A stretch of 64,000 bases of DNA, taken from Xanthomonas sp. XNM01 (GTDB lineage: Bacteria > Pseudomonadota > Gammaproteobacteria > Xanthomonadales > Xanthomonadaceae). Under the pieces are notes generated by a model. It saw only the letters and a program-made list of their open reading frames with translations, was not told the DNA's origin and searched no databases. A program made the position numbers and the translations under genes. Below, piece by piece: positions 9,323-18,840 of this stretch; positions within the stretch are counted from its first letter, which is position 1, and every line of letters starts with the position of its first letter. The stretch is taken from assembly GCF_014851915.1 (NCBI RefSeq), contig NZ_JACVAP010000002.1:434001-498000 (forward strand), in the 5' to 3' direction.

Positions 9323-10858
9323 ATGACCGTTCCGATCCTTCTCGTCCCCGGCCAGGTCGCGCTGGCGCAATGGCGTGCGGTGCTGCAGGGCGCACCGGTC
9401 GCCTTCGACGGCTCCAGCGCCGAGGCGGTGCGCCGCAGCGCGGCCACCATCGACGCGATCATCGCCAAGGGCGAGCCGGTCTACGGGGTCAACACCGGCT
9501 TCGGCAAGCTGGCCAGCGTGCGCATCGGCCGCGAGGACCTGGCCACGCTGCAGCGGAACATCGTGCTGTCGCATGCGGCCGGCGTCGGCGAGCCGATGCC
9601 GCTGCCGGTGGCGCGGCTGATGCTGGCGCTGAAGGCGACCAGCCTGGCCCAGGGCGCCTCCGGCATCCATCCGGAAACGCTGGCCCTGCTGCAGGCGATG
9701 ATCGAGCGCGACGTGATTCCGCTGGTGCCGGCGCAGGGCTCGGTCGGTGCGTCCGGCGACCTGGCGCCGCTGTCGCACATGGCCTGCGCGATGCTCGGCA
9801 TCGGCGAGGCCTTCCTGGCCGGCGAACGCATGCCGGCCGACGACGCGCTGCGGCGGGCCGGGCTGGCGCCGGTCGAACTGGGCGCGAAGGAAGGCCTGGC
9901 CCTGCTCAACGGCACCCAGTTCTCCACCGCCAATGCGCTGGCCGGGTTGTTCGCGGTCGAGGACGTGTTCCGCGCGGCGCTGGTCACCGGTGCGCTGTCG
10001 GTCGAGGCCGCGCGCGGCTCCGATACCCCGTTCGACCCGCGCATCCACACGCTGCGCCGGCACCGCGGCCAGATCGACGTCGCCGCCGCACTGCGCGGCC
10101 TGCTGCAGGGTTCGGCGATCCGCGCCTCGCACCTTGAGAACGACGAACGCGTGCAGGACCCGTACTGCCTGCGCTGCCAGCCGCAGGTGATGGGCGCCGC
10201 GCTGGACGTGATGCGCCAGGCCGCGGCCACGCTGGCCGACGAGGCCAATGGCGTGTCCGACAATCCGCTGGTGTTCGCCGACAGCGGCGAGGTGCTGTCT
10301 GGCGGCAACTTCCATGCCGAACCGGTGGCCTTCGCCGCCGACATGCTGGCGATGGCCGTCTGCGAGATCGGCTCGCTGTCCGAGCGACGCCTGGCGATGC
10401 TGGTCGACCCGGCGCTGTCCGGCCTGCCGGCCTTCCTGACCCCGCGGCCGGGCCTGAATTCGGGCTTCATGATTCCGCAGGTCACCGCCGCGGCGCTGGT
10501 CTCGGAAAACAAGCAGCGCGCGTATCCGGCCAGCGTCGACTCGATCCCGACCTCGGCCAACCAGGAGGACCACGTGTCGATGGCCGCGCATGGCGCGCGC
10601 CGGCTGGGCGAGATGGCGCGCAACGCCGCGCACGTGGTCGGCATCGAACTGCTGGCCGCGGTGCAGGGCTGCGACTTCCATGCGCCGCTGCGCTCCAGCG
10701 ACACGCTCGAAGCCGCGCGCGCCGCGCTGCGCGCGCAGGTACCGACGCTGGACGATGACCGCCACATGCATCCGGACCTGCTGGCCGCGACCGCGCTGGT
10801 GCTCGACGGCGGCCTGGTCGCCGCCACCGGCCACGTGCTGCCCGGTATCGACGCCTGA
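9323..10858 (+). CDS. hutH: histidine ammonia-lyase
   Basis: 511 residues, normal for the family. Converts L-histidine to trans-urocanate and ammonia, the first step of histidine degradation, in the cytoplasm. The MIO prosthetic group forms from Ala143-Ser144-Gly145 in [23 protein letters not shown] near residue 55 supplies the catalytic tyrosine loop. Start ATG 9323 follows GGAGA at 9313-9317. It lies downstream of the HutC palindrome and upstream of hutU. The remaining pathway genes (hutI and hutG or hutF) are not in this window. Confidence 0.96.
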   Translation: MTVPILLVPGQVALAQWRAVLQGAPVAFDGSSAEAVRRSAATIDAIIAKGEPVYGVNTGFGKLASVRIGREDLATLQRNIVLSHAAGVGEPMPLPVARLMLALKATSLAQGASGIHPETLALLQAMIERDVIPLVPAQGSVGASGDLAPLSHMACAMLGIGEAFLAGERMPADDALRRAGLAPVELGAKEGLALLNGTQFSTANALAGLFAVEDVFRAALVTGALSVEAARGSDTPFDPRIHTLRRHRGQIDVAAALRGLLQGSAIRASHLENDERVQDPYCLRCQPQVMGAALDVMRQAAATLADEANGVSDNPLVFADSGEVLSGGNFHAEPVAFAADMLAMAVCEIGSLSERRLAMLVDPALSGLPAFLTPRPGLNSGFMIPQVTAAALVSENKQRAYPASVDSIPTSANQEDHVSMAAHGARRLGEMARNAAHVVGIELLAAVQGCDFHAPLRSSDTLEAARAALRAQVPTLDDDRHMHPDLLAATALVLDGGLVAATGHVLPGIDA

Positions 10859-10861
10859 GCA

Positions 10862-10977
10862 CCTGTTCGACGTCCTGCCGCGCCTGTCTGCTGGCGCGCG
10901 TGCGGGCCTCGGAATGCGCTCGTATCACCGATACGCTGCGCGTCCCGGGCTCCGCCACACGACAGACGTCGAGCAGG
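10862..10977 (+). promoter_or_regulatory. structured hutH-hutU intergenic region
   Basis: Between hutH and hutU, 13-base arms at 10862-10874 (CCTGTTCGACGTC) and 10965-10977 (GACGTCGAGCAGG) are complementary except for one position. A small perfect hairpin CGTATC-ACC-GATACG lies inside at 10921-10935. The arrangement could modulate expression of hutU relative to hutH or stabilise processed mRNA. No T-tract, so not a classical terminator. Confidence 0.35.
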
Positions 10978-11014
10978 CACTGATCCACACGCCATCCCGT
11001 TCCAGGAGACCGCC

Positions 11015-12682
11015 GTGACCCGCCACGATCCGTCCCGCACCATCCGCGCCCCGCGCGGCGCCACGCTGACCTGCCGCAGCTGGCTGACCGAAGCCCCGTT
11101 CCGCATGCTGCAGAACAACCTCGACCCGGACGTGGCCGAGCGCCCGGAAGATCTGGTCGTTTACGGCGGCATCGGCCGCGCCGCGCGCGACTGGCCGAGC
11201 TTCGATGCGATCCTCGACACGCTGAAGACGCTGGAGGACGACCAGACCCTGCTGGTGCAGTCCGGCAAGCCGGTCGGCGTGTTCCGCACCCATGCCGATG
11301 CGCCGCGCGTGCTGATCGCCAATTCCAACCTGGTGCCGCACTGGGCGACCTGGGAGCACTTCAACGAACTGGACCGCAAGGGCCTGGCGATGTACGGCCA
11401 GATGACCGCCGGTTCGTGGATCTACATCGGCAGCCAGGGCATCGTCCAGGGCACCTACGAGACCTTCGTCGAGATGGGGCGCCAGCACTACGGCGGCGAC
11501 CTGACCGGGAAGTGGATCCTCACCGCCGGCCTCGGCGGCATGGGCGGCGCGCAGCCGCTGGCAGCGTCGCTGGCCGGCGCCAGCAGCCTGACCATCGAAT
11601 GCCAGCAGAAGTGCATCGACTTCCGCCTGCGCACCCGCTACGTCGACGAGCAGGCCAGCGACCTCGACGACGCGCTGGCGCGGATCGCCAGGTACACCGC
11701 CGCCGGCGAAGCGAAGTCGATCGCGCTGCTTGGCAACGCTGCCGAGATCCTGCCCGAGCTGGTGCGCCGCGGCGTGCGCCCGGACTGCGTCACCGACCAG
11801 ACCAGCGCGCACGACCCGGTGCACGGCTACCTGCCGGCCGGCTGGAGCGTCGAGCAGTGGCTGGCGGAGCAGACCGCGAATCCGGATGCCGTGCGCGACG
11901 CGGCCAAGGCCTCGATGCGCACCCATGTCGAGGCGATGCTGGCCTTCCACGCGCAGGGCATCCCGACCGTCGACTACGGCAACAACATCCGCCAGATGGC
12001 CCACGACGAAGGCCTGGCCAATGCCTTCGACTTCCCCGGTTTCGTGCCGGCCTACGTGCGCCCGCTGTTCTGCCGCGGCGTCGGCCCGTTCCGCTGGGTC
12101 GCGCTGAGCGGCGATCCGGAGGACATCGCCAAGACCGATGCCAAGGTCAAGGAACTGATCCCCGACGACCCGCACCTGCACCGCTGGCTGGACATGGCCG
12201 CCGAGCGCATCGCCTTCCAGGGCCTGCCGGCGCGGATCTGCTGGGTCGGCCTGGGCCTGCGCGACAAGCTCGGCCTGGCCTTCAACGAAATGGTCCGCAA
12301 CGGCGAGCTGAAGGCGCCGGTGGTGATCGGCCGCGACCACCTGGACAGCGGCAGCGTGGCCTCGCCCAACCGCGAGACCGAGGCGATGGCCGACGGCTCG
12401 GATGCGGTCTCCGACTGGCCGCTGCTCAACGCGATGCTCAACGTCGCCGGTGGCGCGACCTGGGTCTCGCTGCACCACGGCGGTGGCGTCGGCATGGGCT
12501 ACAGCCAGCACAGCGGCGTGGTCATCGTCTGCGACGGCAGCGAGGCGGCCGATGCGCGCATCGCGCGCGTGCTTTGGAACGACCCGGCCACCGGCGTGAT
12601 GCGTCACGCCGATGCGGGCTATGCCATCGCGAAGGATTGCGCGCGCGAGCAGGGGCTGGACCTGCCGGGCATCCTCGGCTGA
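11015..12682 (+). CDS. hutU: urocanate hydratase
   Basis: 555 residues. Second enzyme of histidine degradation: hydrates urocanate to imidazolonepropionate using tightly bound NAD+ as electrophile. The NAD site GLGGMGGAQ is at residues 172-180 and the essential cysteine is Cys409 in [11 protein letters not shown], equivalent to Cys410 of the Pseudomonas putida enzyme. The GTG start at 11015 is chosen because CAGGAG lies eight bases upstream and the protein then begins [14 protein letters not shown], the standard N-terminus. Likely co-transcribed with hutH across a 156-base gap. Confidence 0.96.
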   Translation: MTRHDPSRTIRAPRGATLTCRSWLTEAPFRMLQNNLDPDVAERPEDLVVYGGIGRAARDWPSFDAILDTLKTLEDDQTLLVQSGKPVGVFRTHADAPRVLIANSNLVPHWATWEHFNELDRKGLAMYGQMTAGSWIYIGSQGIVQGTYETFVEMGRQHYGGDLTGKWILTAGLGGMGGAQPLAASLAGASSLTIECQQKCIDFRLRTRYVDEQASDLDDALARIARYTAAGEAKSIALLGNAAEILPELVRRGVRPDCVTDQTSAHDPVHGYLPAGWSVEQWLAEQTANPDAVRDAAKASMRTHVEAMLAFHAQGIPTVDYGNNIRQMAHDEGLANAFDFPGFVPAYVRPLFCRGVGPFRWVALSGDPEDIAKTDAKVKELIPDDPHLHRWLDMAAERIAFQGLPARICWVGLGLRDKLGLAFNEMVRNGELKAPVVIGRDHLDSGSVASPNRETEAMADGSDAVSDWPLLNAMLNVAGGATWVSLHHGGGVGMGYSQHSGVVIVCDGSEAADARIARVLWNDPATGVMRHADAGYAIAKDCAREQGLDLPGILG

Positions 12683-12727
12683 GGGCAGACGTCCGGCTTC
12701 GCGTCGCTGGGCGCGTCGCGTCCGGCC

Positions 12728-13288
12728 TCAGTCGCGCTGCTGCGCCCTGGCGCGCAGCAGCGCGGCGATCTCGTCCAGGCGTACCCGGATCGCGTCGAGC
12801 GCCACCAGCTGGCGCTCGTCCACCGAGGCCGGTGCCGGCAGCGCGGCGCGCTGGCGCAGTGCCTCGCGACGACGCAGGATGTCGTCGCGCAGCGCGTGCG
12901 CATCGACGATGCCCGCCAGCGACATGCTGTGCGCCTGGCCGGGGCTGCTGCCCGCGGTTTCGATGCGCAGCACGCTCAGATGGAACATGCGCAGCAGCGG
13001 ACCTTCGATGAAGGTCACGTCCTGGATGTTCTCCAGCGGCACGGTCTTCTCGACCCGCAGCACGATGCCCTTGCGGAACTGCAGCGCGGTGTCGCTCAGC
13101 GTGCAGCCGAGCCGGTCGAAGTAATGCCGCGACCACCATTGGCCCACGCCCAGCAGCCACACGATGATCAGCGGCGAGAACACGATGGTCATCAGCAGGT
13201 AGAGCACCCCCATCAGCAGCAGGTAGCTGCGGATCAGCGGGTTGAAGCGCGCCTGCAGCGGCGCTGTGGTGGGGGAGGCTGGGTCCAT
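12728..13288 (-). CDS. bacterial PH-domain (YdbS/YdbT-like) membrane protein
   Basis: 186 residues. Two adjacent transmembrane helices near the N-terminus (SYLLLMGVLYLLMTIVFSPL and the following IIVWLLGVGQ) precede a bPH_2 domain: YFDRLGCTLSDTALQFRKGI then RVEKTVPLENIQDVTF, the characteristic YdbS/YdbT pattern. The C-terminal ~60 residues are a charged helix. The family has no established biochemical function. Convergent with hutU, 45 bases apart. Confidence 0.8.
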   Translation of the reverse strand: MDPASPTTAPLQARFNPLIRSYLLLMGVLYLLMTIVFSPLIIVWLLGVGQWWSRHYFDRLGCTLSDTALQFRKGIVLRVEKTVPLENIQDVTFIEGPLLRMFHLSVLRIETAGSSPGQAHSMSLAGIVDAHALRDDILRRREALRQRAALPAPASVDERQLVALDAIRVRLDEIAALLRARAQQRD

Positions 13289-13359
13289 GTCGGTGCCCTG
13301 GCGGAGAGCGGCGATTCTGCCACGACATCCCGCCCGCACCGTGCGGTCGCGACGGCCGC

Positions 13360-14109
13360 TCAGCAGTCCGGCGACAGTCCAGTGGCATAGCGCAGTCCCT
13401 GGCGCAGTTGCGCGAGGAAGTGCGGATCGGCATAGACCGACGCGTCGTGGCCGAGCCCGGTGTACCAGGTACGGCCGCCGTCGAACGCACGGCACCAGGC
13501 GATCGGGTGGTCCTCGCCCATCGTGCCGCCCTCGTACATGCCGGAATCGACCGTGGCGGTGACTTCGACATGCGGGCGCGGGTTGCGCTTGTAGTTGTAG
13601 ATCTCGTCGCGGATCGGCCAGGACGCGCCGCTGCGCCGGCCGTCGCGCTCGGGCCGTATCACGGTGGACTGCAGGCCCGGTGGATGCTTGTGGAACCATG
13701 CGCCGACCAGCTCGCCGTACCACGGCCAGCCATGTTCGGTATCGGCCGCCGAATGCACGCCGACGAAGCCGCCACCGCCCCGGATGAAGTCCTGCAGCGC
13801 CTGCTGCTGGGCCTCGTCGAGCACGTCGCCGGTGGTGTTGGCGAACACCACCGCCCGATAGCCGGCCAGGCGCCCGGCCTCGAACACGCCGGCATCCTCG
13901 CTGGCATCGGCCTGCATCCCCTGTTCGTGGGCCACGCGGACCAGCGTCTCCACCGCTACCGGGATCGAGTCGTGCCGGAACTTGGCGGTCTTGCTGAAGA
14001 CCAGCACGCGCGCGTGGTCCTGGTGGGCGACCGGCGCTGCGATGGTCTGGGACGAGGGCGCCAGCACCAGGGCGGCGGCGAGGAGAAGGGAAAGCGGGGC
14101 GATTGTCAT
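13360..14109 (-). CDS. ThuA domain secreted protein
   Basis: 249 residues. A signal peptide (LSLLLAAALVLAPSSQTIAA) precedes a ThuA-like class I glutamine-amidotransferase fold: VLVFSKTAKFRHDSIP at the start, FIRGGGGFVGVHSAADTEHG in the middle and TWYTGLGHDASVYADPHFL near the end. ThuA proteins are associated with sugar (trehalose) utilisation in rhizobia, but secreted single-domain members such as this are uncharacterised. The start at 14109 (MTIAPL) gives a normal signal peptide; an in-frame ATG eight codons upstream at 14133 is possible. Confidence 0.84.
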   Translation of the reverse strand: MTIAPLSLLLAAALVLAPSSQTIAAPVAHQDHARVLVFSKTAKFRHDSIPVAVETLVRVAHEQGMQADASEDAGVFEAGRLAGYRAVVFANTTGDVLDEAQQQALQDFIRGGGGFVGVHSAADTEHGWPWYGELVGAWFHKHPPGLQSTVIRPERDGRRSGASWPIRDEIYNYKRNPRPHVEVTATVDSGMYEGGTMGEDHPIAWCRAFDGGRTWYTGLGHDASVYADPHFLAQLRQGLRYATGLSPDC

Positions 14110-14167
14110 CCGGCGATGATGCCAGCCGCGCATGGCGATCGCGCCCTGCATCGCAGCATCGTCGCGG

Positions 14168-16036
14168 TCAACGCGTGCGTTCGGCGAGAAAGGCGTGCAG
14201 GTCGTCGATGTCTTCGCGCAGCAGTTCCGGCAGCGTCGGCAGTGCGGGAGGCGGACGCAGCTGCAGCCAGGCCAGCGCGAGCGCCCGCAGCGGACCCGCG
14301 GCACCGGCGATGGCGCCCGGGTCCGGACGCGCGCGCGACGGGCCCGGCATGCCGGCCGGATCGCGTTCGGCATCCCAGCAGGCGGCCAGCACGCGATACG
14401 CCAGGCGCTGGCAGGTGGCGACCGCCGGCCACCACGTGGCCGCATCGCGGCGTTCGCCTGCCGAGCCGGCCACCGCATCGTCGACCGCCTGCGCCAGCTG
14501 GAAACAGCGATGCTGGAGGTCGCGGCGCGCCTGGCGCGCGGGCGGCCGGGTGACGTCGCCATCGGCCAGCATCAGGCAGGCCTGGCGGATCGCCAGCAGG
14601 CAGTGGCCGATGCCGGCGCTGAGCGTGCGCGCGTCGTTGCGCGGCCGCAGCCAGCGGAAGGCGAGCAGCGCGCAGGCGCAGCCGAGCAACGTATCCACGC
14701 CGCGCTCCAGCAGCAGTCCGCCGAGGTCGTCCACCGCGTGGCCGCCGCTGGCGATGGTCAGGGCGATGCCGGTGATGAACACCACCGCGATCGCGTAGTT
14801 GCGGACCACGGCGATCTCGATCGCGAACTGCAGCGCCATGATCGTCACCACCAGCCAGAGGCCGTCCGGATGCAGCCACAGGATCGCGCCGGCCAGCAGC
14901 AGCCCGACCCAGGTGCCCAGCGTGCGTTCCAGGCTGCGCTGCAGCGTGCGCGGCCAGTCCAGGCCCTGGTGCAGCATCAGCAGCGCGGCGGCGATCGCCC
15001 AGTACGCGCGGTGCAGGTCCAGCAGGCCGGCCAGCACACCGGCCAGCAGCGTGGCCAGCCCGACGCGCAGCACGGTGCGCAGCGCGTTCGAGCCCCACGC
15101 CAGCCCTTCGCGCAGCCGCGTCCACGAATGCGGGTAGCCGTGGGGAATGGCCGAGGCCGGCAGGTCCGGTGGCCGCTGCACAGGCGGTTGCGTGGCCGCC
15201 GCGATCAGCGCGCCGGCCTGCGCGCGCCACTGTGCGAGGGTGGTGGCATCGGGCGTGGCGTCGATCGTCGCGGCGAACAGCAGATGCAGGTCGCGGTTCA
15301 GCCCGCGCAGCCGCGCCAGTTCGCCCCGTGGCCGGGCCGGGATCGGCTGGAAGCCGACCAGGGTCTGCCAGCTCTCGTGCAGCGCCTGCGCGGCGGTGCG
15401 CCTGGCGCTGTCGGCATCGGGCGAGGCGAGGGCGTCGATGCAGGCGATGACGGCCCGTCCTGCGCGCACCACCGCGCTGCGCTCCGGCCCACGCGGCCAC
15501 AGCAGCGCGCCGGCCATGTGCAGCAGCCAGGCGAAGCCGCCGCCGGCCAGCACCAGCAGGCCGGCGTGCCAGGCGGAAAGATGCTGCGCGGGCATCGCGG
15601 TGCCCGCGGCGCAGGCCAGCACGAACAGATAGGCGCCGGGCGGGCCGAGGCGGCAGGCGTTGCTGAGCCAGGTCGCGGTCATCGCCACCAGCGCCAGGGC
15701 CGGCACCACCAGCCAGGGCAGCCGTTCCAGCCACAGGCCGAGGATCACCGCCGCCGCCAGCGCGACGGCGATGGCGGCCAGGACCAGGCCGCGCGACGGG
15801 TAAGGGCGGCTGCCCGCGTACAGCGCGGTGAATCCGCCGATCGTGGCCATCATGCCGGCGGGCAGGTCGCCGGCCAGCCACCCGCACAGTACGGGCACCC
15901 CCATGGCCAGCGCCGCGCGCAGGGCGAAGGCCCAGCGCAGCGGCGGCGCCTGGCCGATCCGGCCGATCTCGGTCAGCAGCCGGCGTGGCGAGGAGGGAGG
16001 CGGGGACGGCGGCGCGGGCGGCAGCGATCGGACCAT
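14168..16036 (-). CDS. FUSC-family inner-membrane exporter
   Basis: 622 residues with two blocks of about six transmembrane helices (roughly residues 35-180 and 340-460) separated by a long cytoplasmic segment, the architecture of FUSC/YccS/AaeB proteins. The second block includes the FUSC-like LGTWVGLLLAGAILWLHP segment. Related proteins export aromatic carboxylates or fusaric acid with an accessory membrane fusion protein; no such partner is adjacent here, as in YccS. Substrate unknown. Confidence 0.82.
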   Translation of the reverse strand: MVRSLPPAPPSPPPSSPRRLLTEIGRIGQAPPLRWAFALRAALAMGVPVLCGWLAGDLPAGMMATIGGFTALYAGSRPYPSRGLVLAAIAVALAAAVILGLWLERLPWLVVPALALVAMTATWLSNACRLGPPGAYLFVLACAAGTAMPAQHLSAWHAGLLVLAGGGFAWLLHMAGALLWPRGPERSAVVRAGRAVIACIDALASPDADSARRTAAQALHESWQTLVGFQPIPARPRGELARLRGLNRDLHLLFAATIDATPDATTLAQWRAQAGALIAAATQPPVQRPPDLPASAIPHGYPHSWTRLREGLAWGSNALRTVLRVGLATLLAGVLAGLLDLHRAYWAIAAALLMLHQGLDWPRTLQRSLERTLGTWVGLLLAGAILWLHPDGLWLVVTIMALQFAIEIAVVRNYAIAVVFITGIALTIASGGHAVDDLGGLLLERGVDTLLGCACALLAFRWLRPRNDARTLSAGIGHCLLAIRQACLMLADGDVTRPPARQARRDLQHRCFQLAQAVDDAVAGSAGERRDAATWWPAVATCQRLAYRVLAACWDAERDPAGMPGPSRARPDPGAIAGAAGPLRALALAWLQLRPPPALPTLPELLREDIDDLHAFLAERTR

Positions 16037-16138
16037 CGCCGCATGGTAGGCGACCGCAGGTCGCCGGCGCCTTCATGCCGCTCATGCGGGATGACCGAAC
16101 TGCTAGGCTGCGCGCTCCGCAGACAAGGAGCACGTCGC

Positions 16139-16528
16139 ATGACGATCGAACTGCAGTACCTCGCCTGGGCCGTCGTGCTCGGGTTCGCCCAGTTGCTGCT
16201 GGCCGACCTGCTGATGACCCGGCAGCGCGGCATGGCCTGGAACACCAGCGCACGCGATGGCGAACCCAAGCCGCTGACCGGCGCGGCCGGGCGCGCCGAC
16301 CGCGCGTTCCGCAACTTCCTCGAGACCTTCCCGTTCTTCGCCGCCGTGGTCCTGGCCGCGGTCGTGGCCGACCGTACCGACGCGCTGACCGCGCTCGGCG
16401 TGCAGCTCTACCTGTGGGCCCGCGTGGTCTACGTGCCGCTGTATGTAGCCGGCATCCCGTACCTGCGCTCGCTGGCATGGATGGTGGCGGTGGTCGGCGG
16501 CGGACTGGTGCTGCAGGCGCTGTTCTAG
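16139..16528 (+). CDS. MAPEG family membrane protein
   Basis: 129 residues, four hydrophobic segments, with RAFRNFLETFPFFAAVVLAA and LYLWARVVYVPLYVAGIPYL, the signature regions of bacterial MAPEG (membrane-associated eicosanoid/glutathione metabolism) proteins. Bacterial single-gene members are of unknown function; some bind glutathione. AAGGAG at 16125-16130 supports the ATG at 16139. The stop codon is followed directly by GAGCG, resembling the start of the local REP repeat (see 27640), but no full repeat is present. Confidence 0.88.
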   Translation: MTIELQYLAWAVVLGFAQLLLADLLMTRQRGMAWNTSARDGEPKPLTGAAGRADRAFRNFLETFPFFAAVVLAAVVADRTDALTALGVQLYLWARVVYVPLYVAGIPYLRSLAWMVAVVGGGLVLQALF

Positions 16529-16569
16529 GAGCGTGCGCCGCAGGCGCTGGCGCCCACGTTCATTCGACA

Positions 16570-16600
16570 TTGATCCAGCCGGCGGCACAGGCCCTAGACT
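16570..16600 (+). promoter_or_regulatory. putative promoter of the Clp-fold lipoprotein gene
   Basis: TTGATC at 16570-16575 and CTAGAC/TAGACT around 16594-16600 are spaced by 18-19 bases, similar to the spacing seen before the two TldD genes. It lies about 45 bases upstream of the ATG at 16645. Confidence 0.45.
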
Positions 16601-16644
16601 GGGGACGCCCCCGTCACCGCGCCCTGCCCAGGGTTTCCGAGTCG

Positions 16645-17823
16645 ATGCTGCGTTCCCTGCTGATCCCGCTCTGCCTTGTCGTGTCGCTGGCCGCCTGCCA
16701 GCGTGATCCGGCGACCACACTGACGGTCATCGAGACCCAGGAAGTCGCCAGTCCCGAGGAGGGCGGCGCGGTCAGTACCGCGCCGGTGCAGCCGGCGCCG
16801 GCACCGCCCCAGGCCGCGCCGGCGCCCGTGCCGGCCGCACCGGACTGGTCGCCGCTGGAGCTCGCGGCGGACCACGCCTGGCTGGGCTGCACGCTGGACT
16901 ATGTCGACGGCGACGGCGAACCGTTGACCGACCTGGGGCGCGAGTCGCTGCAGTCCGCGCTCGCACCCTGCGTCGCCGCCGACGTGGTCCGGCTGCGTTA
17001 CCGCGGCAAGATCAACAGCGACCTGGTGGCGCTGGTCGAGCGGGTGACCCGGACCGCCGACGCGCTGGGCATCGACAGCCGCGTGCTGGACATCGATTCG
17101 GCCGGCGGCCAGGTCGAGGATGCGATCCGCGTCGGCGACTGGATCGGCGGCTCGCACTGGACGATCTGGATCCGCGAGGACTCGGTCTGCCACAGCGCCT
17201 GCGTGTTCGTGCTCGGCGCCGGCGACGTGCGCGTGGTAGGTGGCCGGGTCGGCATCCACCGCATCATCCGCCTCAGTTCCACCGCCACCACCCGCGCCCA
17301 GCTCAATGCCGAGCTGACCGCCGTCTACGGGCGCGTGCGCGAGTATCTGGAGCGCAACGGCGTCTCCACGGTGCTGGCCGACCTGATGAAGTCCGTGCCC
17401 AACCGCAGCCTGCGCCTGCTGACCCACGACGAGCTGCGCCAGTACGGGCTCGATGGCGTCAATCCGGCGCAGGACGACCTGGACCGCGTGCGCCTGCTGG
17501 CCAAGTGCGGCGACGACTTCATGCGTCGGCGCGACGCCTACGTGCGTGCGTTCGACGACCGCTGCCGCGCGCCGGGGCGCGAGGTCGCGGCCCTGAACAC
17601 CTGTGGGCTGGAACTGCGCGGCAGCTTCGGCTTCCCGGATGAGACATGCCCGATCGAGAGCCCGTTGTCCGAGTTCAATGCGCTGGCCGCGGCCGGCAAG
17701 GACGCCGGGGACGATGCCGCGGACGCCGGCGCCGACGCGGCCACCGGGGCGTCGGGCAGCGGCGGCGACCGCAGCCTGGCCCAGGACCGCGCCCGCACGC
17801 CGCGGCCCGATGATGGCGGCTGA
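16645..17823 (+). CDS. lipoprotein with periplasmic Clp/crotonase-fold (COG3904-like) domain
   Basis: 392 residues. Lipobox VVSLAAC gives lipidated Cys18. Residues ~35-68 are a Pro/Ala linker; residues ~75-300 resemble the periplasmic ClpP-like family (COG3904): LRYRGKINSDL, VLDIDSAGGQVEDAIRVGDW (residues ~148-166) and VCHSACVFVLGAG with candidate nucleophile Ser184. The SAGG...CHSAC pattern is the usual signature. The C-terminus is a low-complexity Asp/Ala/Gly stretch. Several cysteines suggest disulfides. Probable role is cleavage or binding of envelope peptides; no substrate known. Its last 14 bases overlap the sirtuin start. Confidence 0.72.
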   Translation: MLRSLLIPLCLVVSLAACQRDPATTLTVIETQEVASPEEGGAVSTAPVQPAPAPPQAAPAPVPAAPDWSPLELAADHAWLGCTLDYVDGDGEPLTDLGRESLQSALAPCVAADVVRLRYRGKINSDLVALVERVTRTADALGIDSRVLDIDSAGGQVEDAIRVGDWIGGSHWTIWIREDSVCHSACVFVLGAGDVRVVGGRVGIHRIIRLSSTATTRAQLNAELTAVYGRVREYLERNGVSTVLADLMKSVPNRSLRLLTHDELRQYGLDGVNPAQDDLDRVRLLAKCGDDFMRRRDAYVRAFDDRCRAPGREVAALNTCGLELRGSFGFPDETCPIESPLSEFNALAAAGKDAGDDAADAGADAATGASGSGGDRSLAQDRARTPRPDDGG

Positions 17824-18715
17824 GCCCGTCGCGGCCGCGGACGGCCCCGTCGCCGCCGACTGCGGCGCCGCGCTGGACGCGTTGCGCGGATTCGTCGCTG
17901 CGCATCGCCGCCTGTTCGTACTGACCGGCGCCGGCTGCAGCACCGGCTCGGGCATCCCCGACTACCGCGACGAGGCCGGCGCCTGGAAGCGGCCGCAGCC
18001 GGTGACCTTCCAGGCCTTCACCGGCGAGGACGCGGTGCGTCGCCGCTACTGGGCGCGCAGCCTGGTCGGCTGGCCGCGTTTCGCTGCCGCCCTGCCCAAC
18101 GACACCCACCACGCGCTGGCGGCACTGGAAGCGCAGGGCAGGGTCGAACTGCTGCTGACCCAGAACGTCGACCGCCTGCACCAGGCCGCCGGCAGCCGCG
18201 CGGTGATCGACCTGCATGGCCGCCTGGACCGGGTCCGCTGCCTGGCCTGCGGCGACGACAGCGCCCGCGCCGACCTGCAGCAGCGGCTGCTGGCCGCCAA
18301 TCCCGGCTGGGCGGAACTGCCGGCCGGCGTCGCCCCGGACGGCGATGCCGATCTGGAGGGCGTGGACTTCTCCGGGTTCGCGGTGCCGGCCTGCCTGCGC
18401 TGCGGCGGCATGCTCAAGCCAGACGTGGTGTTCTTCGGCGAGAGCGTGCCGCGCGATCGGGTGCAGCAGGCGCTGGACCGCCTGCAGGCGGCCGATGCGG
18501 TCCTGGTGGTCGGCTCCTCGCTGATGGTGTGGTCCGGCTACCGGTTCGTGCGCCAGGCCGCGCTGGCCGGGCTGCCGGTGGCGGCGGTCAATCTCGGCCG
18601 CACCCGCGCCGACGCGCTGCTCGCGCTGAAGGTTGCATGGCCGTGCGGGCCGGCGCTGGCGGCGCTGCTGCCGGCCCCCGGGCGGGCGGTCCCGGCTCCG
18701 GCCGGCGGCGCGTGA
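17810..18715 (+). CDS. SIR2 family NAD-dependent protein deacylase
   Basis: 301 residues. Removes acyl groups from lysine using NAD+. Motifs: LTGAGCSTGSGIPDYRD (residues ~38-54), TQNVDRLHQAAG (117-128), catalytic His136 in DLHG, and a complete zinc site Cys144/Cys147/Cys195/Cys198. The STxSGIPDYR form of the first motif resembles the SIRT4-like (class II) bacterial sirtuins rather than CobB. Two adjacent ATGs at 17810 and 17813 are candidate starts; both lie inside the end of the upstream lipoprotein gene, implying translational coupling. Cytoplasmic. Confidence 0.9.
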   Translation: MMAAEPVAAADGPVAADCGAALDALRGFVAAHRRLFVLTGAGCSTGSGIPDYRDEAGAWKRPQPVTFQAFTGEDAVRRRYWARSLVGWPRFAAALPNDTHHALAALEAQGRVELLLTQNVDRLHQAAGSRAVIDLHGRLDRVRCLACGDDSARADLQQRLLAANPGWAELPAGVAPDGDADLEGVDFSGFAVPACLRCGGMLKPDVVFFGESVPRDRVQQALDRLQAADAVLVVGSSLMVWSGYRFVRQAALAGLPVAAVNLGRTRADALLALKVAWPCGPALAALLPAPGRAVPAPAGGA

Positions 18716-18840
18716 AGCGGGCGCGGGGCTGAATCGCGGCTACGCGCGTGCCGGCGGAAGGCGCGACAAGCGGCCCGCAACAGCGCACAATACGCGATTC
18801 TTCCGCCGCGCCGTCCTGGCGCGCGCCGCCGGAGCACCGG

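Noticed and set aside
16526-16560. A solitary REP copy at the end of the MAPEG gene
   Set aside because: Only TAGGAGCG matches the array; the rest does not fold like the unit. Mentioned only as a similarity.
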